Positions 25,388 to 35,944 of a stretch of 64,000 nt of DNA are shown here, one piece after another; the stretch's first letter is position 1; every line of letters starts with the position of its first letter. Made by a program: the position numbers and the translations under genes. The notes under the pieces are model-generated. The model was not told the DNA's origin and did no database searches. It saw only the letters and a program-made list of their open reading frames with translations. The DNA is taken from positions 1 through 64,000 of the forward strand of contig NZ_FQVN01000006.1 in assembly GCF_900129375.1 (NCBI RefSeq). The letters run 5' to 3'. This stretch comes from Streptoalloteichus hindustanus. GTDB lineage: Bacteria > Actinomycetota > Actinomycetes > Mycobacteriales > Pseudonocardiaceae.

Positions 25388-26821
25388 ATGAGCGCACACC
25401 CGGCCGGACCAAGACACGCGGACGTGCTGGTGCCCGTGAACACCGCGGGCCAGCGTCCGTCCACTTCGGACGATCTGAACCGACTGCACGAGCGGGTGTG
25501 GCCGCGCAACGCGCGTCGTGACGACGACGGCGTGACGCGGGTCGCCGGCGTGGACGTGCGCGACCTCGCCGAGCGCTACGGCACACCGCTGTTCGTCGTC
25601 GACGAGGCGGACTTCCGGTCGCGGTGCGCCGAGTACGCCGAGGCGTTCGGCGACCCGGTGCTCGTGCACTACGCGTCCAAGGCGTTCCTGTCCACGGCGA
25701 TCGCCCGGTGGGTCGCGGAGGAGGGGCTGTCGCTGGACGTGTGCAGCGGCGGCGAGCTGGCGATCGCGCTGCGCGCCGAGTTCCCGCCCGAGCGGATCAC
25801 CTTCCACGGCAACAACAAGTCGGTCGAGGAGCTGGTCGCGGCGGTGGAGGCGGGTGTGGGCACGGTCGTGCTCGACTCGTTCTTCGAGATCGCCCGGCTG
25901 GACCAGGTCGCGCGGGAGCGCGGCGTCCGGCAGGCGGTGCTGATCCGGGTGACCGTGGGCGTGGAGGCGCACACGCACGAGTTCATCGCCACCGCGCACG
26001 AGGACCAGAAGTTCGGCTTCTCGCTGGCCTCCGGCGACGCGGCCGAGGCCGTGCGCCGGGTGCTGCGCGCGCCGGGGCTGGACCTGGTCGGCCTGCACAG
26101 CCACATCGGCTCGCAGATCTTCGACGCCGACGGCTTCGAGGTCGCGGCGCACCGCATGGTGGGGCTGCTGGCCGCGATCAGGGACGAGCACGGCGAGGAC
26201 ACCGTGGCCCAACTGTCCACTGTGGACCTCGGTGGCGGCCTCGGCATCGCCTACACCCCCGACGACGACCCGCCGCCGCCGGCCGCCCTGGCCGAGCAGC
26301 TCCGGGCGATCGTGCGCAGGGAGTGCGAGAACGCCGGCCTGCCCGTGCCGAGGGTGGCGGTCGAGCCCGGCCGCGCGATCGTCGGGCCGGGCACGGTCAC
26401 CCTCTACGAGGTCGGCACCGTCAAGGACATCACGCTGGGCGGCAGCGCCCGTCGGCGCTACGTCTCGGTCGACGGCGGCATGAGCGACAACATCCGCACG
26501 GCCCTGTACGACGCGGTCTACGACTGCCGCCTCGTCTCCAGGGCCTCGGCGGCCGACGTGGAGCCGGTGCTGAGCCGGGTCGTGGGCAAGCACTGCGAGT
26601 CCGGCGACGTCGTGGTCCGCGACGCCTGGCTGCCCGGCGACGTCGCGCCCGGCGACCTGCTCGCGGTGGCCGCCACCGGCGCGTACTGCTACTCGATGTC
26701 GAGCCGGTACAACCAGCTCCCCCGTCCGGCCGTGGTCGCCGTCGACAACGGCAAGTCGCGGCTGCTGCTGCGGAGGGAGTCCGTCGAGGACCTGTTGCGC
26801 CTGGAGGTGCTCGAACCGTGA
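25388..26821 (+). CDS. lysA: Diaminopimelate decarboxylase
   Basis: The 477-residue PLP enzyme converts meso-diaminopimelate to lysine. Its alanine-racemase-like barrel starts with VHYASKAFL, whose Lys forms the PLP Schiff base. [20 protein letters not shown] and the glycine-rich GGGLGIAY phosphate site follow, then the beta domain with [15 protein letters not shown] and CESGDV, where the Cys is catalytic across the dimer. It lies between argS and hom in a run of overlapping genes, so lysine and threonine branches are produced together. Confidence 0.97.
   Translation: MSAHPAGPRHADVLVPVNTAGQRPSTSDDLNRLHERVWPRNARRDDDGVTRVAGVDVRDLAERYGTPLFVVDEADFRSRCAEYAEAFGDPVLVHYASKAFLSTAIARWVAEEGLSLDVCSGGELAIALRAEFPPERITFHGNNKSVEELVAAVEAGVGTVVLDSFFEIARLDQVARERGVRQAVLIRVTVGVEAHTHEFIATAHEDQKFGFSLASGDAAEAVRRVLRAPGLDLVGLHSHIGSQIFDADGFEVAAHRMVGLLAAIRDEHGEDTVAQLSTVDLGGGLGIAYTPDDDPPPPAALAEQLRAIVRRECENAGLPVPRVAVEPGRAIVGPGTVTLYEVGTVKDITLGGSARRRYVSVDGGMSDNIRTALYDAVYDCRLVSRASAADVEPVLSRVVGKHCESGDVVVRDAWLPGDVAPGDLLAVAATGAYCYSMSSRYNQLPRPAVVAVDNGKSRLLLRRESVEDLLRLEVLEP
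26215..26227. repeat. Exact copy of the GTCCACWGTGGAC palindrome
   Basis: GTCCACTGTGGAC inside lysA is read as TCC-ACT-GTG-GAC (Ser-Thr-Val-Asp). ACT is a rare Thr codon in these genes. Confidence 0.75.
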
Positions 26822-28131
26822 GTGAGCGGAAACCGGCCGGCCGGCCGGTCCGGGTGGCGTTGCTCGGCTGTGGCACCGTGGGCACCGAGGTCGTCCGGTT
26901 GCTCCACGAGCAGGCCGACGACCTGACCGCCCGGGTCGGAGCACCGGTCGAGCTGGTCGGCGTGGCGGTTCGGCGGCCCAACAAGCACCGCGAGGTGCCC
27001 GCCGAGCTGCTCACGACCGACGCCGCCGGGCTGATCGACTCCGACGTGGACGTCGTGGTCGAGGTGATCGGCGGCATCGAGCCGGCCCGCACGCTCCTGC
27101 TCGCGGCGCTGCGCGCCGGCAAGTCCGTGGTGACGGCGAACAAGGCGCTGCTCGCCGAGCACGGCGGCGAGCTGTTCGAGGCGGCCGACGCCTCGGGCGC
27201 CGACCTGTACTTCGAGGCCGCGGTGGCCGGCGCGATCCCGTTGCTGCGCCCGCTGCGCGAGTCGCTGGCCGGCGACCGGATCACCCGGGTCATGGGGATC
27301 GTCAACGGCACCACCAACTTCATCCTCTCGGCGATGGACGGCACCGGCGCCAGCTACGCCGAGACGCTGGAGGAGGCCACCCAGCTCGGCTACGCGGAGG
27401 CCGACCCCACCGCCGACGTCGACGGCTTCGACGCCGCGGCCAAGGCCGCGATCCTGGCCTCGCTGGCGTTCCACACCCGGGTCACCGCCGCCGACGTGCA
27501 CCGCGAGGGCATCGCCTCGGTGACCGCCGCCGACGTGGCCGCGGCCCGCGAGCTCGGCCGCGCGGTCAAGCTGCTGGCGATCTGCGAGCGCGAGGTGGAC
27601 GAGACGGGCGGCGAGGCCGTGTCCGTGCGCGTCCACCCCGCGATGATCCCGCGGAGCCACCCGCTCGCCGGCGTCAACGGCGCCTTCAACGCGGTGTTCG
27701 TGGAGGCGGAGGCGGCCGGCCAGCTCATGTTCTACGGCCAGGGCGCCGGCGGCGCGCCCACCGCGAGCGCCGTGCTCGGGGACCTGGTCGCGGTGGCCCG
27801 CAACCGGGTGGTCGGGGGCCGGGGGCCCCGAGAGTCGGCCTACGCCGACCTGTCGGTGCGGCCGATGGGGCAGACCCCCACCCGCTACCACGTGAGCCTG
27901 GACGTCGCCGACCGCTCCGGCGTGCTGGCCCAGGTCGCGGCGGTGTTCGCCGAGCACGACGTGAGCATCGCCGTCGTGCGGCAGCAGGGCAGGGGCGAGG
28001 ACGCGAGCTTGGTCGTGGTCACGCACTCGGCGCAGGACTCCGCGCTGCAGTCCACTGTGGACAAGATCGCCGGGCTGCCCGTGGTCCGCGAGGTCGTCAG
28101 CGTGATGCGCGTCGAAGGAGAGGAATCGTGA
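26818..28131 (+). CDS. hom: Homoserine dehydrogenase
   Basis: The 437-residue NAD(P)H enzyme reduces aspartate semialdehyde to homoserine. It has the Rossmann motif [12 protein letters not shown] near the N-terminus, the catalytic region [36 protein letters not shown] and [19 protein letters not shown], and a C-terminal ACT domain (about 350-430, [18 protein letters not shown]) that senses threonine. GTG 26818 overlaps the lysA stop by four bases, so translation is coupled. The next gene is thrC, again with GTGA overlap. Confidence 0.97.
   Translation: MSERKPAGRPVRVALLGCGTVGTEVVRLLHEQADDLTARVGAPVELVGVAVRRPNKHREVPAELLTTDAAGLIDSDVDVVVEVIGGIEPARTLLLAALRAGKSVVTANKALLAEHGGELFEAADASGADLYFEAAVAGAIPLLRPLRESLAGDRITRVMGIVNGTTNFILSAMDGTGASYAETLEEATQLGYAEADPTADVDGFDAAAKAAILASLAFHTRVTAADVHREGIASVTAADVAAARELGRAVKLLAICEREVDETGGEAVSVRVHPAMIPRSHPLAGVNGAFNAVFVEAEAAGQLMFYGQGAGGAPTASAVLGDLVAVARNRVVGGRGPRESAYADLSVRPMGQTPTRYHVSLDVADRSGVLAQVAAVFAEHDVSIAVVRQQGRGEDASLVVVTHSAQDSALQSTVDKIAGLPVVREVVSVMRVEGEES
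28050..28062. repeat. Exact copy of the GTCCACWGTGGAC palindrome
   Basis: GTCCACTGTGGAC in the ACT domain of hom is read TCC-ACT-GTG-GAC, the same phase and codons as in lysA. Confidence 0.75.
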
Positions 28132-29252
28132 GCTCCCACCGGACGGGCTCGGCCGCGGCGCGCGCCCACGCCGGCGGCGGTGTCGGAACCGGGGCCGGGG
28201 CCGGCTGGCCGGGCGTCATCCTGGCCTACCGCGACCGGATCGCGCTGCCCGCCGACGCCGCCGTGGTCACCCTGCACGAGGGCAACACCCCGCTGGTCGC
28301 CGCGCGGCACCTGTCCGAGCTGACCGGCTGCGAGGTGTTCCTCAAGGTCGAGGGCGCGAACCCGACCGGCTCGTTCAAGGACCGCGGCATGACCGCGGCC
28401 ATCACCGCCGCGGTCGCCGAGGGCAGCAGGGCCGTCATCTGCGCCTCCACCGGCAACACCTCGGCCTCGGCCGCCGCCTACGCGGCGAGGGCCGGGCTGA
28501 CCAGCGCGGTGCTGGTGCCGCGCGGCAAGATCGCCCTGGGCAAGCTCGCCCAGGCCGTCGCGCACGGCGCGCGCATCCTCCAGGTCGACGGCAACTTCGA
28601 CGACTGCCTCGAACTGGCCCGCAAGACGGCCGCCGAGCACCCGGTCACCCTGGTGAACTCGGTGAACCCGGTGCGCATCGAGGGGCAGAAGACCGCCGCC
28701 TTCGAGATCTGCGACGCGCTCGGCCGCGCGCCGGACGTGCACTGCCTGCCGGTCGGCAACGCCGGCAACATCACCGCCTACTGGCGGGGCTACCGGGAGT
28801 ACGCCGCCGACGGCGTCGTGCCCGCCGCCCCGCGCATGTTCGGCTTCCAGGCGGCCGGAGCCGCCCCGCTCGTGCTCGGCCGGCCGGTGGCCGACCCGGA
28901 GACGGTCGCCACCGCGATCCGCATCGGCAGCCCGGCCTCCTGGGCCGGCGCCGTCGCCGCGCGGGACGAGTCCGACGGGCTGTTCCACGCCGTCACCGAC
29001 AAGGACATCCTGGCCGCGTACCGCCTGCTCGCCCGCAAGGAGGGCGTGTTCGTCGAGCCGGCGTCGGCGGCCAGCGTGGCCGGTCTGCTCGCCACCGCGT
29101 CCGACGGCCGGCTGCCGGCTGGCTCGCTCGTGGTCTGCACGGTCACCGGGCACGGCCTGAAGGACCCGGACACCGCCTTGCTGGGGATGCCCGAGGTCGA
29201 GCCGCTGCCGGTCGACCCCGGCGCGATCGCCGCCGCGCTGGAGCTGGTGTGA
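28128..29252 (+). CDS. thrC: Threonine synthase
   Basis: The 374-residue fold-type-II PLP enzyme forms threonine from phosphohomoserine. It shows LHEGNTPLV, the PLP-lysine motif [28 protein letters not shown], and the glycine-rich [14 protein letters not shown] loop. The GTG start overlaps the hom stop (GTGA). A Gly/Ala-rich N-terminal extension (about 25 residues) precedes the conserved part. It sits between hom and thrB in the expected order. Confidence 0.97.
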   Translation: MSSHRTGSAAARAHAGGGVGTGAGAGWPGVILAYRDRIALPADAAVVTLHEGNTPLVAARHLSELTGCEVFLKVEGANPTGSFKDRGMTAAITAAVAEGSRAVICASTGNTSASAAAYAARAGLTSAVLVPRGKIALGKLAQAVAHGARILQVDGNFDDCLELARKTAAEHPVTLVNSVNPVRIEGQKTAAFEICDALGRAPDVHCLPVGNAGNITAYWRGYREYAADGVVPAAPRMFGFQAAGAAPLVLGRPVADPETVATAIRIGSPASWAGAVAARDESDGLFHAVTDKDILAAYRLLARKEGVFVEPASAASVAGLLATASDGRLPAGSLVVCTVTGHGLKDPDTALLGMPEVEPLPVDPGAIAAALELV

Positions 29253-30175
29253 GCCGCGGGGCCGTGCCCGTCGGCCGCGGGGTGCGGGTGACCGTGCCCG
29301 CCTCCACGGCGAACCTGGGCTCGGGTTTCGACGCCCTCGGCATGGCGCTGGGGATGCACGACGTCGTCCGGGTCGAGACGACCCGGCGGGGCGTGACCGT
29401 CGAGGTGGCCGGCCAGGGCGCCGGGCGGGTGCCCGGGGACGAGCGCCACCTCGTGGTGAGCGCCGTGCACGCCGCCTGGGAGGCGCTGGGCGTCCCGCCG
29501 ACCGGGCTGGCGCTGCGGTGCGAGAACGCGATCCCGCACTCGCGCGGCCTCGGCTCGTCCGCCGCGGCGGCCGTCGCCGGCGTCGCAGCGGGATTCGCGC
29601 TCGCCGGCGCCGACCTCGCGGACGCGGTGCACGCCGAGCGGGCGTTGCAGGTGGCCGCCGAGCTGGAGGGGCACGCCGACAACGCGGCGGCCAGCCTCTT
29701 CGGCGGTGTGGTCGTCGCATGGGCCGAGGGCGCGGACTACCGCCCGGCCTACCGCGCGGTGCGGCTGGAGCCGCACCCGGACCTGGCTCCGGTCGCGCTG
29801 GTCCCTGCGGAGGAGTCGTCGACCGCGACCACCCGGGGGCTGCTGCCCGACCAGGTGCCGCATGCCGACGCGGCGTTCGCCGCCGGCCGGGCGGCGCTGG
29901 CCGTGCACGCCCTGACCAGCCGACCCGACCTGCTCCTGCCGGCGACGGCGGACCGGCTGCACCAGGGCTACCGGGAGCCGGCGTGGCCGGCCACGGCGCG
30001 GCTCGTGCGCGCGCTGCGGGTGGCCGGGGTGCCGGCGGCGGTCTCGGGGGCGGGGCCCACGGTGCTGGCGTTCCCGGCGAAGGGCGTGCTGCCGGAGGGC
30101 GTCGACGTCACCGGGTTCACTCCGCTCGCCCTGCCGGTCGATCTCGCCGGCGTGCGGGTCGAACACCTCGACTGA
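29249..30175 (+). CDS. thrB: Homoserine kinase
   Basis: The 308-residue GHMP kinase phosphorylates homoserine, supplying ThrC. It has the N-terminal [19 protein letters not shown], the ATP-binding [20 protein letters not shown] (P-x3-G-L-G-S-S-A), and the C-terminal [12 protein letters not shown] motif. The GTG start overlaps the thrC stop by four bases, making it the last of five closely packed genes (argS-lysA-hom-thrC-thrB). A long non-coding stretch follows before rho. Confidence 0.97.
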   Translation: MSRGAVPVGRGVRVTVPASTANLGSGFDALGMALGMHDVVRVETTRRGVTVEVAGQGAGRVPGDERHLVVSAVHAAWEALGVPPTGLALRCENAIPHSRGLGSSAAAAVAGVAAGFALAGADLADAVHAERALQVAAELEGHADNAAASLFGGVVVAWAEGADYRPAYRAVRLEPHPDLAPVALVPAEESSTATTRGLLPDQVPHADAAFAAGRAALAVHALTSRPDLLLPATADRLHQGYREPAWPATARLVRALRVAGVPAAVSGAGPTVLAFPAKGVLPEGVDVTGFTPLALPVDLAGVRVEHLD

Positions 30176-31259
30176 GGCCTTCCGGCTCTCGCGGAGCGGC
30201 CGCCGGCTGGGCGCGGGCGGTCGGGTGCTCTCGGACGGGTGATCACCCGCTCGGCGGTTTCTCGATCGAACCAACCAGTGGGGTACGCCCGTGTGCCCGG
30301 TTCTGTCGGTCCGCCGTGAGATGTTCGAAGTGGGGGGTCCCCCAAGAACCAGAACCTGGAGCGAACAGGGCTGTTCGGTTCAGTGGGGAATGGCCCAACA
30401 TGGGGACGGCAGGTGCCGTCGGCGCTCCGAGGCGGCCTGCCCGCGCCGCGCGGAGGCCGGGGCCAAATGATCACGAGCTGATGCCGTTCCGGGAACGTCC
30501 TGCGCACGAAGCCGGCGCCACTCGGGCCGGCGATTCTGACAACCACCTCCAACGGCGGGAACGCCCCGGTGAGCCGGAACCCTTTCGGGGTTCTGGTGGT
30601 CCACGTCGCTCGATTTCCCCGCGGCCAGGCCGAGGCCGGGACCCGTCAACGCGCGTTGAACGCGGGCGCGACGCGCCACGGGCGTGGCCGCGAGATGCGC
30701 GCTCCGCGCGTCGGGACGTGGTGGCCAGTACCGCCGAACGGGTCGTTCGCCGCACACGAGCAGCCCTCACGTCCCCCGGAACGTCAGCGTCGGATGGGAC
30801 AGATGGGACGGGAGTGCTCTTCCCGGACGATTCCCTGGGCCGGTGGAGTGGCGGTGGCGACACGCCCGACTCCGGGGGAATTGCGAGGTGGGGAAGGTTG
30901 TTGAGCTGTTCGGCGCGCCGGGTACCCGGTTGTTGCACGGGTGCGGCGCGACGTCTACCCTCGGGGGCGATCAGTCACCGCGCGCACGGGCGCCGGTGCC
31001 GTCTCCGGGCAATCGTCCCGGGTCGCATCCCCTGTTGCGAGTCAATCCCGCGCCACTGCGCAGGGTTGTCGTTGGCGGACATCCGCCGACGTGGTGACCG
31101 ACGAGAAGTCCCGTGCCGGCGGTCCTGCCCTCGTAGCGCACTCCTCGCCCTACGCGTCAGGTCCGCCCCCACCGGACGACTTTTGCCGCCCCGGCGTCCC
31201 GCCGGGCGGCAGGTCCGCTGGTTCGCGTAGGAGGCGCGGACCGGTCAGGAAGGACATTC
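30176..31259 (+). other. 1.08-kb gene-free leader between thrB and rho
   Basis: No coding sequence is supported. Several dyads are present. GGTTCTG (30299-30305) can pair with CAGAACC (30350-30356), enclosing the self-complementary GGGGGGTCCCCC (30332-30343). GAACAGGGCTGTTC (30363-30376) is a perfect inverted repeat. GAACCC-TTTC-GGGGTTC lies near 30590. The stretch may hold the thrB terminator, the rho promoter and a long structured 5' leader. Autoregulation of rho through such a leader is an inference. Confidence 0.5.
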
Positions 31260-33254
31260 GTGAGCGACACCAATCTGTTGAGCAGCGAGGCGCCGAGCGC
31301 CACAGCCCGCGCCGAGCGCGGGTCCGACCAGGCGGGCTCGGCGAGCCCGGCCAAGAACGGCACCGCGGCGCGTCGCCGCGGCCTGTCCGGGATGGTCCTC
31401 GCCGAGCTGCGCGAGCTGGCCAAGGAGTTGGGCATCACCGGCACCACGGGCATGCGCAAGGGCGACCTGATCGCTGCCATCAAGGAGCGGCAGGGCGGTG
31501 GGGCCCCGAGCCGCGGCGGGCGTGCCAGCGCCAGCGGTGACGCCGCGCAACTGCCGCTGACCGGCGTGGAGGGCGCCGGTGAGAAGGCCCAGCCCGCCGC
31601 CGAGCGGCCGACCGAGGAGGAGCCGGCCCGTCGTGGCCGCCGCCGCCGCGCGGCCACCCGGCCCGTGGGCAGCCCGGAGGCCGGCGAGCAGCCGGCGGAG
31701 CAGCCGGCCGCCGCGGAGCGGGCCGAGCAGCCGGCCGGGACCGCCGAGCGGGTGGAGAAGGCCGAGACCGAGCGCCCGGAGCGCCGGGAGCGGGCCGAGC
31801 GCGGTGAGCGCCGCGAGCGGGGCGACCGCGCTGAGCGTGCGGAGCGCGGTGACCGTGCCGAGCGGGCCGAGCGCGGCGACCGGGCTGACCGCGCGGAGCG
31901 CGGCGACCGGGCCGACCGGGCCGACCGGGCCGACCGGGCCGACCGGGACGCCGGCAAGCAGGGCGACCAGTCCAGGGGCGGCGCCAGGGACGCGGCCAGG
32001 GACGACGAGGACGACGAGGCCGGCGGCCGGCGTCGGGGTCGTCGCTTCCGCGACCGCCGCCGCAGCCGCGGCCGCGGCGAGGGCGGCGGCAACGAGCCGG
32101 AGGTCCGCGAGGACGACGTGCTGCTGCCGGTGGCCGGCGTCCTGGACGTGCTGGAGAACTACGCGTTCGTCCGCACCTCGGGCTACCTGTCCGGGCCCAA
32201 CGACGTCTACGTCTCGCTGTCCCTGGTGCGCAAGTACGGGCTGCGCCGCGGTGACGCGATCACCGGCGCGGTGCGCCAGCCGCGTGAGGGCGAGCAGCAG
32301 CGGCAGAAGTTCAACCCGCTGGTGCGCGTGGACTCGATCAACGGCCTGGAGCCGGAGCAGGCCCGCAACCGGCCGGAGTTCCACAAGCTGACCCCGCTCT
32401 ACCCGAACGAGCGGCTGCGCCTGGAGACCGAGCCGAACATCCTCACCACCCGGGTCATCGACCTGGTCATGCCGATCGGCAAGGGCCAGCGCGCGTTGAT
32501 CGTCTCCCCGCCGAAGGCGGGCAAGACCTCGGTGCTGCAGTCGATCGCCAACGCGATCACGAAGAACAACCCCGAGGTCTGGCTGATGGTCGTGCTCGTC
32601 GACGAGCGGCCGGAGGAGGTCACCGACATGCAGCGGTCGGTGAAGGGCGAGGTCATCGCCTCGACCTTCGACCGCCCGCCGTCGGACCACACCACGGTCG
32701 CCGAGCTGTCGATCGAGCGGGCCAAGCGGCTGGTGGAGATGGGCCACGACGTTGTCGTGCTGCTCGACTCGATCACCCGTCTGGGCCGGGCCTACAACCT
32801 GGCGGCCCCGGCCTCCGGCCGGATCCTGTCCGGTGGTGTCGACTCGACCGCCCTGTACCCGCCGAAGCGGTTCCTGGGCGCGGCGCGCAACATCGAGGGT
32901 GGCGGCTCGCTGACCATCTTCGCGACCGCGCTGGTCGAGACCGGCTCCACCATGGACACGGTGATCTTCGAGGAGTTCAAGGGCACCGGCAACGCCGAGC
33001 TCAAGCTCGACCGCAAGATCGCCGACCGCCGGGTGTTCCCGGCGGTGGACGTCAACCCGTCCGGCACCCGCAAGGAGGAGCTGCTGCTCTCGCCGGACGA
33101 GCTGGCGGTCACGCACAAGCTGCGCAGGGTGCTCCAGGCCCTGGACAGCCAGCAGGCCATCGACCTGCTGCTCGACCGGCTGCGCAAGACGCGCACCAAC
33201 ATCGAGTTCCTCATGCAGGTGGCCAAGACGGCGCCGGGCGCCGACAACGACTGA
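31260..33254 (+). CDS. rho: Transcription termination factor Rho
   Basis: The 664-residue hexameric RNA helicase ends transcription. Residues 43-78 form the Rho N-terminal helix bundle (MVLAELRELAKELGI). A long disordered insertion follows (about 80-280), Arg/Glu/Asp-rich and including ERGDRAERA-type repeats at 173-230. The cold-shock RNA-binding fold (286-360), Walker A PPKAGKTS (417-424), Walker B VVVLLDS (498-504) and the Q/R-loop region GTGNAELKLDRKIADRR complete the protein. Actinobacterial Rho proteins commonly carry such insertions, which add RNA binding. GTG 31260 is preceded by AGGAAGG. Confidence 0.97.
   Translation: MSDTNLLSSEAPSATARAERGSDQAGSASPAKNGTAARRRGLSGMVLAELRELAKELGITGTTGMRKGDLIAAIKERQGGGAPSRGGRASASGDAAQLPLTGVEGAGEKAQPAAERPTEEEPARRGRRRRAATRPVGSPEAGEQPAEQPAAAERAEQPAGTAERVEKAETERPERRERAERGERRERGDRAERAERGDRAERAERGDRADRAERGDRADRADRADRADRDAGKQGDQSRGGARDAARDDEDDEAGGRRRGRRFRDRRRSRGRGEGGGNEPEVREDDVLLPVAGVLDVLENYAFVRTSGYLSGPNDVYVSLSLVRKYGLRRGDAITGAVRQPREGEQQRQKFNPLVRVDSINGLEPEQARNRPEFHKLTPLYPNERLRLETEPNILTTRVIDLVMPIGKGQRALIVSPPKAGKTSVLQSIANAITKNNPEVWLMVVLVDERPEEVTDMQRSVKGEVIASTFDRPPSDHTTVAELSIERAKRLVEMGHDVVVLLDSITRLGRAYNLAAPASGRILSGGVDSTALYPPKRFLGAARNIEGGGSLTIFATALVETGSTMDTVIFEEFKGTGNAELKLDRKIADRRVFPAVDVNPSGTRKEELLLSPDELAVTHKLRRVLQALDSQQAIDLLLDRLRKTRTNIEFLMQVAKTAPGADND
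31776..31950 (+). repeat. Imperfect 27/12-bp repeats within rho
   Basis: The DNA repeats units of GAGCGCGGCGACCGGGCCGA type. They encode ERGDRAERA repeated about three times and then (DRA)n, in the disordered insertion of Rho. Such arrays are prone to length change. Confidence 0.75.
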
Positions 33255-33290
33255 CGGTCGGTCGGCACCGGTTCCACCGCACAGCGGTCC

Positions 33291-33321
33291 GGGGGTGGTT
33301 CCCAGCACGGGAACCACCCCC
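33291..33321 (+). terminator. Intrinsic terminator after rho
   Basis: GGGGGTGGTTCCC and GGGAACCACCCCC form a perfect 13-bp stem with a five-base loop (AGCAC), followed by a pyrimidine-rich GGTTCGTCTTCC tail. It separates rho from the convergent membrane-protein gene. Confidence 0.85.
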
Positions 33322-33391
33322 GGTTCGTCTTCCCGGCCTCCCGCGGCGGCCCGACGGGGCGCGGTCGGCCCCGCGTTCGGCCACGGCCGGG

Positions 33392-33742
33392 TCAGAGCCG
33401 GTAGGGGCGGACGCAGGAGGTCCGCTGGAGCCGGCGGACCAGCACGGTGAGCACCGCGGCCGAGGGCAGGCCGACGACCGCGACCACCGGCGCGGGCAGG
33501 GTGACGCCGTCCAGGCTCACGCCCACCGCGCCGAGACCGGCCAGGTACAGCCACCGCAGCCAGTTCCGCTGCCACTCGGCGCGCCAGGCGATCTCGTCGC
33601 TGGTGGCGAAGCCGATGGCGACGGCGGCGCCGAACACCGCGCCGTACAGCTCCACCGCGTGGTCGAGGACCAGCATCGGGACCGAGACCAGCCCCAGCAC
33701 CGCCGCGACGAACAACACGGGCAACGCCAGCCACGTCCGCAC
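33392..33742 (-). CDS. Small membrane protein, unidentified
   Basis: The 116-residue product has four hydrophobic stretches (about 4-22, 27-45, 68-82 and 88-105) with a charged loop EIAWRAEWQRNWLRW in the middle. No family was recognised. The GTG at 33742 is chosen because GGGAG lies six bases upstream and the first hydrophobic segment begins at once. It lies 137 bases downstream of another small membrane protein on the same strand, between rho and rpmE. Confidence 0.6.
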   Translation of the reverse strand: MRTWLALPVLFVAAVLGLVSVPMLVLDHAVELYGAVFGAAVAIGFATSDEIAWRAEWQRNWLRWLYLAGLGAVGVSLDGVTLPAPVVAVVGLPSAAVLTVLVRRLQRTSCVRPYRL

Positions 33743-33879
33743 GGGAAGCTCCCGGCCGAGAGCGCACAGCACGACGACAGGATGGGGCGTCGCCGGCCAC
33801 GGGCAAGCCGTGTCGCGGCGATCGGTCCTGGACCGGCGACGAGTGGGTGGCCCGCTGCGCCGAACGGTCGACGGTCGGC

Positions 33880-34302
33880 TCAGCCCCAGGAGTCGGACTC
33901 GACCGGCGCGGGCGGTCGCCACGGCGCCCGCCGCCGCAGCGAGACGACCGCGCCGCCGAGCCCGACCGCGGCCATGCCGCTGACCACCACGACCCCCACC
34001 CCCTGGACCGGGACCGGCCACACCGCCGACAGCGCCGACCCGCCGACGAACAGCGCCACCGGCAGGCCCCACCGCGCGAGCATCCGGTGCAGCCGTCGGG
34101 GCAGCGCGGGGGCGCGCAGCGCGACCAGCGTCAGGAACCCGCCGACCCAGAGCAGGACGCCGAGCGTCGCCGGCCGCCACCCCGCCGCCTCGGTGCACAG
34201 CGCTCTGAGGAACAGGGGCAGGTCCACCAGGAACAACGCGCTCAGCACCCACGGCAGCGGTGGGATCAGCGGAGCGCCGGGGGCGCCGATCCGGTCGGAC
34301 AT
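33880..34302 (-). CDS. Small membrane protein, unidentified
   Basis: The 140-residue product has four predicted membrane segments (about 15-35, 48-63, 76-95 and 100-120) and a Pro/Arg-rich C-terminus. No conserved catalytic motif is visible. ATG 34302 gives a compact start before the first segment. It diverges from rpmE and precedes the other small membrane protein; the two may form a unit. The function is unknown. Confidence 0.6.
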   Translation of the reverse strand: MSDRIGAPGAPLIPPLPWVLSALFLVDLPLFLRALCTEAAGWRPATLGVLLWVGGFLTLVALRAPALPRRLHRMLARWGLPVALFVGGSALSAVWPVPVQGVGVVVVSGMAAVGLGGAVVSLRRRAPWRPPAPVESDSWG

Positions 34303-34457
34303 GACCGGGAGAGTAGCCAGGGGAACACCGGCGCCACCGGGCGCGTTGTAGCTCTGGCCAGGGCATCTGGCACACTGGACAGCCGAGTCCGGCACCGGTT
34401 CACCCCTACGTGTAGTAGCCCGGGGACCCGGCGGCCACGAGGAGAGGACAGGACACG

Positions 34458-34670
34458 GTGAAGACGGGAATCCACCCCGAGTACGTGGTCACCGAGGTGA
34501 CCTGCGGCTGCGGCAACACCTTCACGACCCGCAGCGCCAAGAAGAGCGGCTCCATCCACGTCGAGGTCTGCTCCAACTGCCACCCGTTCTACACGGGCAA
34601 GCAGAAGATCCTGGACACCGGCGGCCGGGTGGCCCGCTTCGAGGCCCGCTACGGCAAGCGGAAGAAGTAG
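34458..34670 (+). CDS. rpmE: 50S ribosomal protein L31 (zinc-binding type)
   Basis: The 70-residue protein begins [20 protein letters not shown] and has the Cys pairs C16/C18 and C37/C40 (CSNC) of the zinc-containing C+ L31. A basic tail GKRKK ends it. The GTG start has GAGGAG upstream. It lies after rho and before prfA, as in many actinobacteria. A strong terminator separates it from prfA. The zinc-binding form implies that a Cys-lacking paralog may exist elsewhere for zinc shortage; none is in this window. Confidence 0.97.
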   Translation: MKTGIHPEYVVTEVTCGCGNTFTTRSAKKSGSIHVEVCSNCHPFYTGKQKILDTGGRVARFEARYGKRKK

Positions 34671-34755
34671 CTTCGGCGGTGTTGGTGCGGGACACCCGCA
34701 CCCGGTCGCGGTCCGCGGGTGGAAGAAGACCATGATCACCCACGGACAGCTCCGT

Positions 34756-34790
34756 GGCGCCCGCCCTGGGAATAATCCCGGGCGGGCGCC
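34756..34790 (+). terminator. Terminator between rpmE and prfA
   Basis: GGCGCCCGCCC (34756-34766) pairs perfectly with GGGCGGGCGCC (34780-34790). The inner GGGA/TCCC pairs extend the stem past a bulged T, and an ATAA-type loop caps it. It lies 85 bases after rpmE. Confidence 0.85.
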
Positions 34791-34843
34791 GTCGTCATGT
34801 CCAGGTCGGGTGACCCGCGGTACGGGGTGGAGGTGCGTGTTCC

Positions 34844-35935
34844 GTGGCGATGGACGCGGCGGCGCTGGGTGAGCTGCTCGCCGAGTACGCCGAGCTGGAG
34901 CGGCGGCTCGCCGATCCCGGCGTGCACGCCGAGGCGGGCACGGCCCGCCGGCTGGGGCGCCGGTACGCCGAGCTGACCCCGGTCGTGCGCACCGTCCGCG
35001 AGCTGGAGCAGGCCAGGTCCGACCTGGAGGCCGCGCGCGAGCTGGCCGCCGAGGACGCCGCGTTCGCCGCCGAGGCCGCGCAGCTGGCCGAGGACATCCC
35101 CCGGCTGGAGGAGCGGCTGGCCGAGCTGCTGCTGCCCAGGGACCCGCACGACGGCTCCGACGTCATCGTGGAGATCAAGTCCGGCGAGGGCGGCGAGGAG
35201 TCCGCGCTGTTCGCCGGCTCGCTGCTCCGGATGTACCTGCGCTACGCCGAGCGGCGGGGCTGGCGGGCCGAGGTCCTCGACGCCACCGACTCCGACCTGG
35301 GCGGCTACAAGGACGTGACGGTCGCCGTGAAGAGCAGGGCCGGCGACACCGCCCCGGACGGCGTGTGGGCCCGGCTGAAGTTCGAGGGCGGGGTGCACCG
35401 CGTGCAGCGCGTGCCCGTCACCGAGTCGCAGGGCCGCATCCACACCTCGGCGGCCGGGGTGCTGGTCTACCCCGAGCCCGAGGACGTCGAGGTGGACATC
35501 GACGAGAAGGACCTGCGGATCGACGTGTTCCGGTCCTCCGGCCACGGCGGCCAGAGCGTGAACACCACCGACTCCGCCGTGCGCATCACGCACCTGCCGA
35601 CCGGCATCGTCGTGAGCTGCCAGAACGAGCGCAGCCAGCTCCAGAACAAGGCCCGCGCCATGGAGGTGCTGCGGGCCAGGCTGCTCGCGGCGGCCGAGGA
35701 GGAGGCGCAGCGCAGGGCCTCCGAGGACCGGCGCAGCCAGGTCCGCACCGTCGACCGGTCGGAGCGGGTCCGCACCTACAACTTCCCGGAGAACCGGATC
35801 TCCGACCACCGGGTGAACTACAAGGCGTACAACCTCGACCAGGTGCTCGACGGCGACCTCGACGGGGTGCTCGACGCGCTCGTCACGGCGGACCGCGCGG
35901 AGCGGCTGGCGCTGACCGCGGGCACCGGCGCCTAG
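34844..35935 (+). CDS. prfA: Peptide chain release factor 1
   Basis: The 363-residue factor recognises UAA/UAG stops. Visible are the N-terminal coiled helices, the [20 protein letters not shown] region, the peptidyl-hydrolysis motif [20 protein letters not shown] (GGQ near residue 231), and [16 protein letters not shown]. The stop-codon-reading region differs between RF1 and RF2; the [13 protein letters not shown] context (P-x-T-like) favours RF1. Its own stop TAG overlaps the predicted -10 of prmC, which methylates the GGQ glutamine. Confidence 0.96.
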   Translation: MAMDAAALGELLAEYAELERRLADPGVHAEAGTARRLGRRYAELTPVVRTVRELEQARSDLEAARELAAEDAAFAAEAAQLAEDIPRLEERLAELLLPRDPHDGSDVIVEIKSGEGGEESALFAGSLLRMYLRYAERRGWRAEVLDATDSDLGGYKDVTVAVKSRAGDTAPDGVWARLKFEGGVHRVQRVPVTESQGRIHTSAAGVLVYPEPEDVEVDIDEKDLRIDVFRSSGHGGQSVNTTDSAVRITHLPTGIVVSCQNERSQLQNKARAMEVLRARLLAAAEEEAQRRASEDRRSQVRTVDRSERVRTYNFPENRISDHRVNYKAYNLDQVLDGDLDGVLDALVTADRAERLALTAGTGA

Positions 35936-35944
35936 GTTGGTGCC

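Noticed and set aside
23516-26944. 1142-codon minus-strand open frame opposite argS-lysA
   Set aside because: It is a shadow frame of high-GC genes: no motif, His/Gln/Arg/Val-rich reverse-frame composition, and clear enzymes on the other strand.
30363-30376. GAACAGGGCTGTTC as a LexA/SOS box
   Set aside because: The GAAC/GTTC arms are right, but the CGAAC to GTTCG spacing is six rather than the four bases of the actinobacterial SOS box, and no DNA-repair gene is adjacent.
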